Positions 54,294-63,498 of a stretch of 64,000 bases of DNA are shown here, in pieces. A program made the position numbers and the translations under genes. The notes under the pieces are model-generated. The model was given only the letters and a program-made list of their open reading frames with translations. It was not told where the DNA came from and did no database searches. How positions within the stretch are numbered: the stretch's first letter is position 1; every line of letters starts with the position of its first letter. This stretch comes from Hyphomicrobiales bacterium (GTDB taxonomy: Bacteria; Pseudomonadota; Alphaproteobacteria; Rhizobiales; Devosiaceae): contig SEEL01000006.1 in assembly GCA_004144345.1 (NCBI GenBank), positions 1 to 64,000 of the forward strand, read 5' to 3'.

Positions 54294-55174
54294 CTGACAT
54301 TCACTTTTCTTCCACCCCCTCCCAACCCTGGTGGTCCCAGTTGCGCGCCGGCCGGGTCGGCAGGGCGCTGTCCGAACCGGTCACGCTGCTCGGCGTGATC
54401 CTGGTCACCATTCATCTCCTGATGGCAATCTTCGCGCAGGCGATTAGCCCTCACTCGGTCAGCGCCCTTGTCGGCACGCCGATGCAGACACCGAATGTCG
54501 AGTTCTGGCTGGGCACCGACCAGATCGGGCGGGACTATCTCAGCCGCCTCCTCGCCGGCGGACAGGTGGCCCTGCTCGTGGCCAGCTGTGGCATCGTGAT
54601 TGCCGTGGCGGTGGGCACTGCCCTCGGCATTGTCGCAGGCTATCTGGGTGGCCACACCGACGAGATCATCATGCGGGGCGTCGACACCATGATGTCGGTC
54701 CCCGAACTAATCCTCATCGCCATCCTCACCCTGGCCATCGGCAGCGACCTGAGTTCGCTCATCCTTGTAGTCGCCGTCACCTATTTCGCCGGTGTCGTTC
54801 GCGTGGTTCGCGCCCGCACCGTGATGCTCTCGACACAGGACTTCGTGCGCGCGGCGGAGCTGCGTGGTGAGAAGCGGTTGGCCATCATGTTCCGGGAGCT
54901 GCTGCCTAACCTGGTCGGTCTGCTTGGCATCGAACTGGCCGTGCGGATGTCCTCCGCCATCCTCAAGATCAGTGCCCTGTCCTTTCTCGGGCTCGGGGTC
55001 AGTCAGCCCACGCCCGATTGGGGCCTGATGGTCCAGGAGGCGATGGGCGTCGTCTACACCGATCCATGGTTCCTCATGCTGCCCGCAGCGGCGCTCGCGA
55101 GCCTTATCCTGGGCATCAATTTCGCGGTCGACGGCTTTACCCGTGCCTTCGGCATCTCGACCTCGGAACTCTAG
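54290..55174 (+). CDS. Peptide-type ABC permease (DppC type)
   Basis: The 294-aa protein shows the DppC features: WLGTDQIGRDYLSRLLAGGQVALLVA, an EAA-like loop (DFVRAAELRGEKRLAIMFRELLPN) and LSFLGLGVSQPTPDWGLMVQEA. It is translationally coupled to the DppB-type gene and 3 bp ahead of the ATPase gene. Confidence 0.94.
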   Translation: MTDIHFSSTPSQPWWSQLRAGRVGRALSEPVTLLGVILVTIHLLMAIFAQAISPHSVSALVGTPMQTPNVEFWLGTDQIGRDYLSRLLAGGQVALLVASCGIVIAVAVGTALGIVAGYLGGHTDEIIMRGVDTMMSVPELILIAILTLAIGSDLSSLILVVAVTYFAGVVRVVRARTVMLSTQDFVRAAELRGEKRLAIMFRELLPNLVGLLGIELAVRMSSAILKISALSFLGLGVSQPTPDWGLMVQEAMGVVYTDPWFLMLPAAALASLILGINFAVDGFTRAFGISTSEL

Positions 55175-55177
55175 AAC

Positions 55178-56845
55178 ATGAGCAAGTTTCCTCACGTGCA
55201 GATCGAGCATCTCCTCGTGCGCTACCGCACAGGGCCGGACACCGCACACACAGCCGTCGACGGCGTCTCGGTCAACATCCGCCGTGGCGAGACCATCGGC
55301 ATCGTCGGTGAGAGCGGTTGCGGAAAGTCGACCCTCGCCCGCACACTGCTTGGTTACACGCGGCCGGGTGCCTGGGTGGCTGGCGGTCACGTCAAGATCG
55401 ACGGCGCCAACATCTTCGACTTCGCCCCCTCCTCGCTACGCAACTTCCGCGGCCGTTCCGCTGCCATGGTGCCGCAGAACCCGCTCTCATCGTTGACGCC
55501 GCATGTGACCCTGGGCCAGCACCTAACCGAGTTGATCGCCTTCTACGGCAAGGCGAGGGGTCGCGAGGTGAGAGAGCGGGCACTCGACCTCATGGCGGCC
55601 ATGGGTCTGCCCGAGCCCAAAGCGCTGTTCGATCGCTATCCGCATGAAATCTCCGGCGGGCAGCGACAGCGCGTGGTGATCGCCGCCGCCCTGGTTGCAG
55701 AGCCACCCCTCGTGGTGCTCGATGAGCCGACCACGGCGCTGGACAAGACGGTCGAAACGCAGGTGCTGGACCTGGTGGCCGGCCTGCAGCGCCAGCACGG
55801 CACCACGCTCGTATATGTGAGCCACGACCTCAACGTAGTCCGACGTATGTGCAGGCGTGTGCTCGTAATGCATGCAGGCAAGGTGCTGGAAGACGGAGCC
55901 ATCGACGATGTCTTCAGCAGCCCGCGGACCGAGTACGCTCGCAACCTTGTCGCGGCGATTCCGCGACTAGAGGCAACACGCCCGCTGGTGTCCGCGGCTC
56001 GCGGCCGGCAGCCCAGGCTCGTTGTTGAGGATCTCGACTTCAGCTACGGCCGAAAGCGCGGTGGGCTGGCCAAGATGCTCTTCGGCGCCGGCAAGCGGCC
56101 GCCGCTGACCTTGACCGGCATCGACCTTTCCCTCGCCCCCGGACAGACGGTCGGCATCGTCGGCGAGTCGGGCAGTGGCAAGTCCACGCTCGCGGCACTT
56201 GTCGCTGGCCTTTACGCGGGCAACTCGGGCCGGATCACGCTGGACGGCACTCTGCTCTCCGGTCGGGCAGCCGGACGTGACCCGGATTTGCGACGCCGCG
56301 TCCAACTGATCTTCCAAGACCCGCTGTCATCGCTCAATCCACGCCACACCGTGGAGTCGCTGATCTCGCGACCGTTGCATATCTACCGCAACATGACCCG
56401 GGCGCAGGCTCGCGACCGGTGCGTCGAGCTGCTGGCCGAACTCGACCTGCCCACAGACATTCTGTCCCGAATGCCACGCCAGTTGTCGGGCGGCCAGCAG
56501 CAGCGAATAGCTATAGCGCGCGCCTTCGCCGCGGAGCCTGACCTGGTGTTGTGCGACGAGATTACCTCAGCGTTGGACGTCACGGTCCAGGCCCAGGTCC
56601 TCAAGCTGATGAAGCGTCTGCAGCAGGAGCGGGGCACGTCCTACCTGTTCATTTCGCACGACCTGCCGGTCGTCGCGCAGATGTCTGATCGCATCATGGT
56701 GCTCGAGCGCGGCCAGATCCGCGACTACGCCACCACCACCACCATTCTGACAGGACAGACGTCCGACTACACGCGGCGTCTCCTTGGCGCCTTCGACGCC
56801 AACAGAACTCACTCAACCCAAAGGACTATAGAACATGTCGCTTGA
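55178..56845 (+). CDS. Double ABC ATPase (DppD-DppF fusion) of peptide-type importer
   Basis: The 555-aa protein has two complete ATPase domains in one chain. Domain 1 (about 5-260) has Walker A GESGCGKST, ISGGQRQR, Walker B VLDEPTTALD and SHDLNVV. Domain 2 (about 280-545) has GESGSGKST, LSGGQQQR, CDEITSALD and SHDLPVV. The importer therefore needs no separate partner ATPase. Its last 11 bp overlap the PHP gene start, linking transport to the enzymes. Confidence 0.95.
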   Translation: MSKFPHVQIEHLLVRYRTGPDTAHTAVDGVSVNIRRGETIGIVGESGCGKSTLARTLLGYTRPGAWVAGGHVKIDGANIFDFAPSSLRNFRGRSAAMVPQNPLSSLTPHVTLGQHLTELIAFYGKARGREVRERALDLMAAMGLPEPKALFDRYPHEISGGQRQRVVIAAALVAEPPLVVLDEPTTALDKTVETQVLDLVAGLQRQHGTTLVYVSHDLNVVRRMCRRVLVMHAGKVLEDGAIDDVFSSPRTEYARNLVAAIPRLEATRPLVSAARGRQPRLVVEDLDFSYGRKRGGLAKMLFGAGKRPPLTLTGIDLSLAPGQTVGIVGESGSGKSTLAALVAGLYAGNSGRITLDGTLLSGRAAGRDPDLRRRVQLIFQDPLSSLNPRHTVESLISRPLHIYRNMTRAQARDRCVELLAELDLPTDILSRMPRQLSGGQQQRIAIARAFAAEPDLVLCDEITSALDVTVQAQVLKLMKRLQQERGTSYLFISHDLPVVAQMSDRIMVLERGQIRDYATTTTILTGQTSDYTRRLLGAFDANRTHSTQRTIEHVA

Positions 56846-57743
56846 CGCCTTTGCCGCCCCCGGCAGTTTCTACAAGGGCAACCTGCACACCCATTCCACG
56901 CGCTCGGACGGCAAGCTCGATCCCGCCGACGTCTGCCGACGCTACGCCGAGCACGGCTACGACTTCCTTTGCCTCTCCGACCACTTCCTCGGCGCCTACA
57001 ACTTCCCCATCACGGACACGCGCCCCTACCGCACGGACAGCTTCACGACTGTCCTTGGTGCCGAACTTCACGCCATGACCACTGATTTCGGTGACCTCTG
57101 GCACATCCTCGCGGTCGGCCTGCCCGAAGACTTCGCCGACACCGGCGTCAATGAAACGGCCCAACAACTGGCCGACCGGGCTGTGGCCGCTGGTGCTTTC
57201 GTGGCCATTGCCCATCCCGAATGGTACGGGCTCAGCCTGCCCGACGCCCTGACTATGTCATCCGCGCACGCCGTCGAGGTGTACAATCATACCAGCCACG
57301 TCCACAGCGGCCGTGGCGGCGGCGCCTACTGCCTCGACATGCTGCTGAACGGCGGTCGTCGGATCAATGCCCTCGCGTGCGACGACACGCACTGGAACGT
57401 CCCGGGCGACGAGAACCGCGACGCATTCGGCGGCTGGGTGATGGTGAAGGCAGAAACCAACGAACCCGACGCCCTCGTGGACGCGCTCAGGGCCGGCCAC
57501 TACTACTCTAGCCAAGGCCCGGCTATCGAAGCCATGCACCGCGACGGCAACGAACTTGTGGTCGAGGCCTCCGCCTGCCAGCAGATCATTCTCGCCGGGC
57601 CGCATTCGCTTTCTGTCTACGCCGCCGGTGAAGGCATGCAGTCGGCCCGGCTGCCGCTCGAACGCTTTGCCGGAAAGTGGGGCCGGCTGATGGTAATCGA
57701 CAAGGCCGGCCTCATCGCCTGGTCGAACCCGATGTGGTTTTGA
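56835..57743 (+). CDS. PHP-domain phosphoesterase
   Basis: The 302-aa protein has the PHP metal-binding series: GNLHTHSTRSDG at about 14-25, LCLSDHF, GAELHAM, FVAIAHPEW and LACDDTHW. PHP enzymes bind three divalent metals and hydrolyse phosphate mono- or diesters; one (PhnPP) acts in phosphonate breakdown on a cyclic ribose phosphate. Here it sits between an importer and PhnX. A phosphonate-ester or phosphodiester hydrolase that frees the PhnX precursor is a reasonable prediction. The start at 56835 overlaps the ATPase end. Confidence 0.83.
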   Translation: MSLDAFAAPGSFYKGNLHTHSTRSDGKLDPADVCRRYAEHGYDFLCLSDHFLGAYNFPITDTRPYRTDSFTTVLGAELHAMTTDFGDLWHILAVGLPEDFADTGVNETAQQLADRAVAAGAFVAIAHPEWYGLSLPDALTMSSAHAVEVYNHTSHVHSGRGGGAYCLDMLLNGGRRINALACDDTHWNVPGDENRDAFGGWVMVKAETNEPDALVDALRAGHYYSSQGPAIEAMHRDGNELVVEASACQQIILAGPHSLSVYAAGEGMQSARLPLERFAGKWGRLMVIDKAGLIAWSNPMWF

Positions 57744-57761
57744 ACAGAGGACGCGATAGAC

Positions 57762-58598
57762 ATGACAATGACTGAGAAGCTGGGCGCCGACTTTCGCGGG
57801 CCGGTGGCCGTCGCCATTTTCGATTGGGCTGGGACCGTGCTGGATTACGGCTGCATGGCGCCGGTGGTGGCATTTCGAGAAGCATTCGCCGAGAACGGCG
57901 TCGAGATTAGCGAGGCTGAAGCGCGGGCGCCCATGGGCGCGGCCAAGCGGGTGCATATCGAGATGATCCTCGACCAGCCGGCGGTGGCCGAGAGGTGGCA
58001 GGCAACCAAGGGCGGCAGAGCCGGCCAGGACGACGTCGATCGCCTCTATGCTGCGTTTCTTCGGATCGATGAGGTCAACTGCGCCAGGTTCAGTGACCTC
58101 ATCCCCGGCGCGCTCGATGCCATCCAGCGCCTTCGACGCGCGGGCATCGCGATCGGCAGCACGACCGGCTATCCGCGCAGTGTGATGGACGGTCTGATGC
58201 CGCTGGCCAGGGCGCAGGGCTACGAACCTGATCACTGCGTCACGGTCAGCGAAGTCAGGCGCGGCCGGCCCTATCCCGATATGGTGCTGGAGAATGCCGT
58301 GGTGCTCGGCGCACGGGACGTGATCGCCTGCGTCGTCGTGGACGATAGCCCGACGGGCCTCGTCGCGGCCCGCGCGGCCGGCATGTGGGCCATCGGCATC
58401 GTTGCGAGCGGCAATGAAGTCGGCCTGTCCCCCAAAGACTGGCAGGGCCTCACTGCTGGGCAGCAGCAGGACCACAGGCAGCGGGCCGAGGCCACGCTTC
58501 TTGCAGCGGGCGCCCATTTTACCATCGATACTGTCGCCGACCTGCTTCCGGTGATCGAGCAAATCAACACGATGCTTTCTGAGGGGCGGCGCCCGTGA
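57762..58598 (+). CDS. phnX: Phosphonoacetaldehyde hydrolase (phosphonatase)
   Basis: The 278-aa HAD-superfamily enzyme cleaves the C-P bond of phosphonoacetaldehyde to acetaldehyde and phosphate. The nucleophile Asp21 and Ala23 are in FDWAGTVLDYGC, the phosphonatase form of the HAD motif. The Schiff-base Lys62 lies in MGAAKRVHIEMIL, where Bacillus PhnX has Lys53. GSTTGYPRSVMD and VVVDDSPTGLVAARAAGMW complete the signature. The usual partner PhnW (2-aminoethylphosphonate transaminase) is not nearby. An alcohol dehydrogenase overlaps its 3' end instead. Confidence 0.93.
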   Translation: MTMTEKLGADFRGPVAVAIFDWAGTVLDYGCMAPVVAFREAFAENGVEISEAEARAPMGAAKRVHIEMILDQPAVAERWQATKGGRAGQDDVDRLYAAFLRIDEVNCARFSDLIPGALDAIQRLRRAGIAIGSTTGYPRSVMDGLMPLARAQGYEPDHCVTVSEVRRGRPYPDMVLENAVVLGARDVIACVVVDDSPTGLVAARAAGMWAIGIVASGNEVGLSPKDWQGLTAGQQQDHRQRAEATLLAAGAHFTIDTVADLLPVIEQINTMLSEGRRP

Positions 58599-59719
58599 CC
58601 ATCTGGACCTACCGCAACCCTGTGGACCTGCATTTTGGAAACGGGGTGATCGAACAAATCGGGCGCGTGGTGGCCGGGCGCCGCTACCTGCTGGTCACCC
58701 ATCCGGATGCACCAATAGCCCGGTGGCGAGACCGCGTCGTAGCGCTTGCCGGCGATCCCGTCGCTATTGCCGATGAGGTGGAACCCAATCCGTCGCTGGA
58801 GATGCTCGCCCGCATGTGCAGCCGACTGTCCACGATAGCCGATCGGGTCGAGGTTGTCGTTGCGCTCGGCGGTGGCTCGGTGATCGATTCCGCCAAGTTC
58901 CTCGCCGCCGGCCATCTGGTCTTCAAGCCGGTGCGGGATTACCTCGAACATGCCCAGCCACTCCCAGGCAAGGCATTGTCACTGATTGCCATACCGACGA
59001 CTGCGGGCACCGGTAGCGACCTCACCAAGTGGGCGACCATCTGGGACCCGCAGACCGACCGGAAGCTGTCGCTCAATTCCGATGACCTCTATGCGAAATC
59101 GGCGCTGGTCGATCCCGACATCACGACAAGCCTGCCCTGGGGCCTGACACTCGCAAGCGGCCTCGACGCATTATCCCACGCACTCGAGAGCATCTGGAAC
59201 GTCAACGCCAATCCAGTGACCCGCAACTTTGCCGTCGCCGCGGCCCGGGACGTCCTGTCGGCGCTGCCCGCGCTTCAGGTCGACCTGACCGATCCGGGGG
59301 CCCGAACTACCTTGGCTCGAGGCGCAACCTTTGCCGGTCTGGCGTTCTCCAACACCCAGACTGCCCTCGCGCACAATATCTCCTACCCCATCACACTTCG
59401 GCACGGCGTGATCCATGGCATCGCCTGCTCATTTTGTCTCCCGGAGGTTATGACCGCGGCAATCGGCGCCGCCGAGGAATGCGACGCTGCGCTCGCCGAC
59501 ATCTTCGGTGCAGTCGAAGCCGCCCCCCACAGACTGCGCGCATTTCTTTCCAGCCTCGGTGTTCCGCAGGATCACGCTGCATTGGGTATCGAAGAGGCGG
59601 AGTGGCAGTCGATCGTCACGAGTGCTTTCTCTGGGCCACGCGGCAGGAACTTCATTGGCCGCGCGGATCGCTTCAGTTTCCGCGACCGCCACCCGGCCGC
59701 CAACTCAGAGAAAAAATGA
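58595..59719 (+). CDS. Iron-type alcohol dehydrogenase next to phnX
   Basis: The 374-aa group III (Fe-ADH fold) enzyme starts at GTG 58595, overlapping the phnX stop. VVVALGGGSVIDSAKFLAAG binds NAD(P); IPTTAGTGSDLTKWAT is the nucleotide loop. Metal ligands include the Asp in DPDITTSL and the His residues in LDALSHALES and RHGVIHGIAC. Members called phosphonoacetaldehyde reductases interconvert phosphonoacetaldehyde and 2-hydroxyethylphosphonate. Beside PhnX it could oxidise hydroxyethylphosphonate to the PhnX substrate, or remove acetaldehyde. Which one is unknown. Confidence 0.88.
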   Translation: MTIWTYRNPVDLHFGNGVIEQIGRVVAGRRYLLVTHPDAPIARWRDRVVALAGDPVAIADEVEPNPSLEMLARMCSRLSTIADRVEVVVALGGGSVIDSAKFLAAGHLVFKPVRDYLEHAQPLPGKALSLIAIPTTAGTGSDLTKWATIWDPQTDRKLSLNSDDLYAKSALVDPDITTSLPWGLTLASGLDALSHALESIWNVNANPVTRNFAVAAARDVLSALPALQVDLTDPGARTTLARGATFAGLAFSNTQTALAHNISYPITLRHGVIHGIACSFCLPEVMTAAIGAAEECDAALADIFGAVEAAPHRLRAFLSSLGVPQDHAALGIEEAEWQSIVTSAFSGPRGRNFIGRADRFSFRDRHPAANSEKK

Positions 59720-59821
59720 TGCAACCTCAGCGCCATTGCTACCATAGGCACTTGAACAACATCTCGCACCCGACGAACCAATGGGAGATCGTGCTTCCAC
59801 AATGACGGCTGGAACGGCGCC

Positions 59822-61312
59822 CTATAGCGGGATTTCGTCGAGCGGGAAGATGGGGCGGCGCAGCTTGCTGTAAGGCAGGAGCCGCGGATCGTTGGTGCAC
59901 GGACCGCGGGTCGCCACGGTGTAGCTGCCGGCGGCGATCGGATCGTAGGCACGCCGATGGGCGACCGCTGCCTTGACCACGATGAGCTTCATCTTCTCGG
60001 GAATGATGCCCTGGCTGCGCAGCTGCCCGAGATCGAAGGGCGGCGTCTTGCGCGTCGTCAGCAGGATGGTGATGCCGCCATGCCGGACGACCACTGACGG
60101 CCCCATATCGATGTGGCGTCCGACCGATGCTGCGAGATGGCTGTTGATGTCTTCGAGGTCGAATTTGCCGTCGCTGCGCGAGACCAGTTGCACATCGAGC
60201 TGGACGGGACCGTCGTCGAACGGATTGTCCCTGCCCCCGATGGCCACGGCGGTGACCGAGCCTATGGGCGCAGCCGCGAGGGCGGATACCGCCTCGGCAT
60301 CGTCGATGACGATGGCCGCGTCTTCGACGGGATGACGCAGCAGGGCGCGCAATAGGCCGGTGCCGTTGCCGGGGGCACCGCCGCCGATATTGTCGGATGG
60401 CTCGACCAGCACCACCGGTCCCTTGGCGATGGGCAGGATGCGGGCCAGCAGCGCATCGGGATCATGCTCGGCGACGAGGGCGCGGCCCCGCAGTGCGACG
60501 GCCCTGTCCTCGAGCAGATCGAGCGCGGCATCGGCCTTGGCGAGGTCGGTGGTGACCAGCGAAAAGCTCACGCCGGCATCGGCGACGTCGGCATAGGAGA
60601 AGCCGGCCACGACATTGACCGCCCAGATGGCCGGCTCCTCGGCTTCGATCCGGCGGGCCATCGCCTCAAGGTCGCGCATGGGGCTATCGGCCGTTCCGGT
60701 ACCGGTCGGGGCCCAGAGCAGCGGCAGCTTGCGCGACACCATGCGAGGCACGCGGTTCTGCCGGAAGCAGCGCGCGAGAAGTTTCGCCGCCCGCACGCCG
60801 CTCTCTCGCGCATCGATATGCGGATTTTCGCGATAGCAGACGAGCCCGCTGGCGCCGCTGGCCATGGCAGGCGTGAAGTTGGCGTGGAGATCGAAGACGC
60901 CGAAGAGCGGCACGTCGGCGAGGCCGGGCATGGCGCGCAGCCGCGCGATCATTTCGCCTTCGGGATCATCGAGGCTCTGGGTGACCATGGCGCCATGGAG
61001 CGACAGGTAGATGGCGTCGACGCCCTCGCGCCCGGCGCGTTCGGCGATGGCATCTAGATCGGCCCAGAAGCTCGCCCATACCACGTCGTCGACACGGCCC
61101 GAGGGCATTGCGGTGTAGGAGCAGGCGGGCACGATCTCCCAGCCCTCACGATCGGCGACTTCGATAAATCCGTCTATCTGCGAGCCGTCGCCGCGCCGGT
61201 CGAGCACGGCATCGCCGCGCTCGATCCTGAAGTCGGCCAGCCCGGTAATGTCGGGCGTGAAGCAATGCGTCTCATGAAAGAGACCGGCGAACAGGACACG
61301 CTTGCTCGTCAT
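59822..61312 (-). CDS. M81-family (MlrC-like) metallopeptidase
   Basis: The 496-aa protein starts MTSKRVLFAGLFHETHCF at 61312. M81 landmarks are LFHETHCFTP, YLSLHGAMVTQSLDDPEGE, GVFDLHANFTPAM, YRENPHIDARESG and a C-terminal domain with DNIGGGAPGNGTGLLRALL. The family includes microcystinase MlrC, a zinc enzyme that opens small peptides, but most members have unknown substrates (amide or lactone-like). It is the last gene of a leftward operon, 13 bp after the aminotransferase-like gene. It converges on the alcohol dehydrogenase gene. Confidence 0.9.
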   Translation of the reverse strand: MTSKRVLFAGLFHETHCFTPDITGLADFRIERGDAVLDRRGDGSQIDGFIEVADREGWEIVPACSYTAMPSGRVDDVVWASFWADLDAIAERAGREGVDAIYLSLHGAMVTQSLDDPEGEMIARLRAMPGLADVPLFGVFDLHANFTPAMASGASGLVCYRENPHIDARESGVRAAKLLARCFRQNRVPRMVSRKLPLLWAPTGTGTADSPMRDLEAMARRIEAEEPAIWAVNVVAGFSYADVADAGVSFSLVTTDLAKADAALDLLEDRAVALRGRALVAEHDPDALLARILPIAKGPVVLVEPSDNIGGGAPGNGTGLLRALLRHPVEDAAIVIDDAEAVSALAAAPIGSVTAVAIGGRDNPFDDGPVQLDVQLVSRSDGKFDLEDINSHLAASVGRHIDMGPSVVVRHGGITILLTTRKTPPFDLGQLRSQGIIPEKMKLIVVKAAVAHRRAYDPIAAGSYTVATRGPCTNDPRLLPYSKLRRPIFPLDEIPL

Positions 61313-61325
61313 CGACCGATCTCTC

Positions 61326-62654
61326 TCAGGCGGCACTGCCCTGCAGCGCGGTTTTGGCGGCGGCCAGCGTGGCCTCGACCTCGGCGGCGCCATGCGCGGC
61401 GGAGACGAACCAGGTGCCGCGACCGGTGGGACGGATGCCGGCCAGCGCCAGACGCTGGATGAAATTCTTCTGCAGCGTCAGGTCGGTGCGGCGGTAGCTG
61501 CGATAATCCACCAGATCATGGGCAGCGTCGGCAAAGTAGGTATTGAACGCAGCGCCCACACCCGAAACGCGCAGCGGCACGCCCGCATCATGGGCGAGCC
61601 GGCGGAGGCCCTCGATCAGCCGATCGCCGGTCGCTTCCACGCGCTTCAACGCAGCGCCATCGTCCGCCGAGAGCACTTCGAGCGTTGCCACCGCGGCAAC
61701 TACGCTGGGCACGTTTGTGTTGTAAGTGCCCGAATGATTGACCGCGCCGGTGCCGAACATTTCCATGAGGTCGCGACGGCCGGTCAGTGCGGCAATGGGG
61801 AAGCCGCCGGCCATTGCCTTGGCGAAGGTCGCGAGGTCGGGTGTCACGCCGAAGCGCGACTGCGCTCCACCAAGCGCCACACGGAAACCGGTGATGACCT
61901 CGTCAAAGATCAGGATGACGCCATGCTTGGCGGTGAGCTCGCGCAGGCCTTCGAGGAAGCCGGGCTTGGGTGGGATCACCCCGGTGTTGCACATCATCGG
62001 CTCGGTTAGCAGCGCGGCGACATCGCTACCCGGCGCTTCCAGCACAGCCTTGACCGCGGTGAGATCGTTCCACGGCAGAACGATCACGTCCTCGGCGGCG
62101 GACTTCACCTGACCACGCGTCTCGAGGTGCGGCTGGCGCACATGCTCGTTGGGCGAATCCACATCGGGAACGGGCGGCGCATTGCTGATCAGGACGTTGT
62201 CGAACCAGCCGTGATACTGCCCCTCGAACTTGATGAACTTGCTGCGTCCGGTGGCGGCGCGCGACAGGCGCAACGCGGCCTGCACCATCTCGGAACCGGA
62301 CATGCCGACGCGGAGCATTTCGGCATTGGGAACGGCGGCCTGGATGAGGCGTGCCAGTGCCAGTTCGGCGCGATGCTGGCCGCCATACATCTGGCCCTGG
62401 CCAAGCGCCGCCGTCACCGCATCGATAACGGGCTTGGGTGCATGGCCGAGAATGGCCGGCCCCATACCCAGCGCGTAGTCCAGCATGCGGTTGCCGTCGA
62501 TATCGAAGAGATAGGCGCCTTCGGCCCGCTCGAAGCACAGCGGCACGGTCGCGCCGCTCAGCCGGACGTTGGAATTGACCGCGCCGGCAATCAGCGACTC
62601 CGCCTCGGCGTTGTACTGCCGCGATGCTTCAAAGCTCATGCTGTTGTCGGTCAT
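61326..62654 (-). CDS. Class III aminotransferase-fold PLP enzyme
   Basis: The 442-aa enzyme resembles glutamate-1-semialdehyde aminomutase and related class III enzymes: LGMGPAILGHAPKPVIDAV, SGSEMVQAALRLSRAATGR, FDEVITGFRVALGG (Asp and cofactor site) and the Schiff-base Lys in DLATFAKAMAGGFPIAAL. It is not a likely heme-pathway enzyme, given its neighbours (M81, SDR, threonine-synthase-like). A transaminase, racemase/mutase or ammonia-lyase role on an amino compound is possible. A palindrome 24 bp upstream suggests its own regulated promoter. Confidence 0.85.
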   Translation of the reverse strand: MTDNSMSFEASRQYNAEAESLIAGAVNSNVRLSGATVPLCFERAEGAYLFDIDGNRMLDYALGMGPAILGHAPKPVIDAVTAALGQGQMYGGQHRAELALARLIQAAVPNAEMLRVGMSGSEMVQAALRLSRAATGRSKFIKFEGQYHGWFDNVLISNAPPVPDVDSPNEHVRQPHLETRGQVKSAAEDVIVLPWNDLTAVKAVLEAPGSDVAALLTEPMMCNTGVIPPKPGFLEGLRELTAKHGVILIFDEVITGFRVALGGAQSRFGVTPDLATFAKAMAGGFPIAALTGRRDLMEMFGTGAVNHSGTYNTNVPSVVAAVATLEVLSADDGAALKRVEATGDRLIEGLRRLAHDAGVPLRVSGVGAAFNTYFADAAHDLVDYRSYRRTDLTLQKNFIQRLALAGIRPTGRGTWFVSAAHGAAEVEATLAAAKTALQGSAA

Positions 62655-62677
62655 TACCTACGCCTTGTCGTTTCAGA

Positions 62678-62699
62678 ATATGGATCGTGTGTTCCATAT
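62678..62699. promoter_or_regulatory. Palindrome before the class III aminotransferase gene
   Basis: ATATGGA (62678-62684) and TCCATAT (62693-62699) flank an 8-bp spacer, 24 bp upstream of the start codon and between this gene and the SDR gene. Its half-site resembles that at 48529-48556, so a GntR-type regulator may read both; this is untested. Confidence 0.55.
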
Positions 62700-62725
62700 C
62701 GTGGCACGAAGGTCAAGCGCCGCGG

Positions 62726-63496
62726 TCAGTAGATGAGCAAGCCGCCATCCGCCACGACAACGGCGCCGATCATGAAGCTCGCGGCCGGCGAAGCGAGGAA
62801 GGCGATGACTTCAGCGACCTCTTCCGGCGTCCCGGCGCGACCGAGCGGCGTCGTGCGGACATAAGGATGCGCCGGAGGGACGGCCGGAATGGTTGTCTCG
62901 GGCAAACCGCTCGTGGCCGGACGGATGTCGCCCGGCGCAATCGAGTTGACGCGGATGCCGAGCGGCGCCCATTCGAGCGCCATGTTGCGCGTCAGGGCGT
63001 CGAGACCGGCCTTCGAGGCACAGTAAGCGGATGCATTCATCTGCGCCGCAGCGGCGCCGACAGACGAGACGTTGACGATGGCGCCGCCGCCATTGGTCTT
63101 CATCAGACGCGCGGCCAGTTGCGACAGGGCGAAGGCGCCGGTGAGGTTCACGGCGATTACCCGCTCGAAATGCTCGAGCGTCTCGTCGAGCGCCGGACCC
63201 ATGGCACCGGGGCCGGTGATCGCGGCATTGTTGACGAGAATGTCGAGGCGACCATGCGCGGCTTCGATCGCTGCAAACAGCGCGGCGCGTTGCGCTGCAT
63301 TGGCGACATCGAGAACATGGGCGGTGGCGTGCCCGCCCGCCGCCTTGATCTCGGCGACAAGGCTTTCGATGGGGGCGGCGTCGAGGCCGGCGATCGCCAC
63401 GTGATGTCCGTCAGCCGCGAGGCGGCGACTCGTGGCTGCTCCGATGCCGGTGCCACCGCCAGTGACCAGCGCGATGCCTGGCGTTGTCTTCCTCAT
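62726..63496 (-). CDS. Short-chain dehydrogenase/reductase
   Basis: The 256-aa oxidoreductase starts MRKTTPGIALVTGGGTGIGAA at 63496. The classical SDR pattern is complete: TGGGTGIG cofactor loop, NNAAITG, catalytic Ser (NVSSVGAA), Tyr-x3-Lys (AYCASKAG) and GDIRPATSG after the active site. The substrate is unknown, probably a hydroxyl or keto group in the same pathway as the flanking PLP enzymes. It follows the threonine-synthase-like gene by 2 bp. Confidence 0.93.
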   Translation of the reverse strand: MRKTTPGIALVTGGGTGIGAATSRRLAADGHHVAIAGLDAAPIESLVAEIKAAGGHATAHVLDVANAAQRAALFAAIEAAHGRLDILVNNAAITGPGAMGPALDETLEHFERVIAVNLTGAFALSQLAARLMKTNGGGAIVNVSSVGAAAAQMNASAYCASKAGLDALTRNMALEWAPLGIRVNSIAPGDIRPATSGLPETTIPAVPPAHPYVRTTPLGRAGTPEEVAEVIAFLASPAASFMIGAVVVADGGLLIY

Positions 63497-63498
63497 TT

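Noticed and set aside
61326-62654. hemL (glutamate-1-semialdehyde aminomutase) for heme synthesis
   Set aside because: Similarity is at the class III fold level. Alphaproteobacteria normally make aminolevulinate by HemA/ALA synthase, and the neighbours are catabolic, so a heme role is unlikely.
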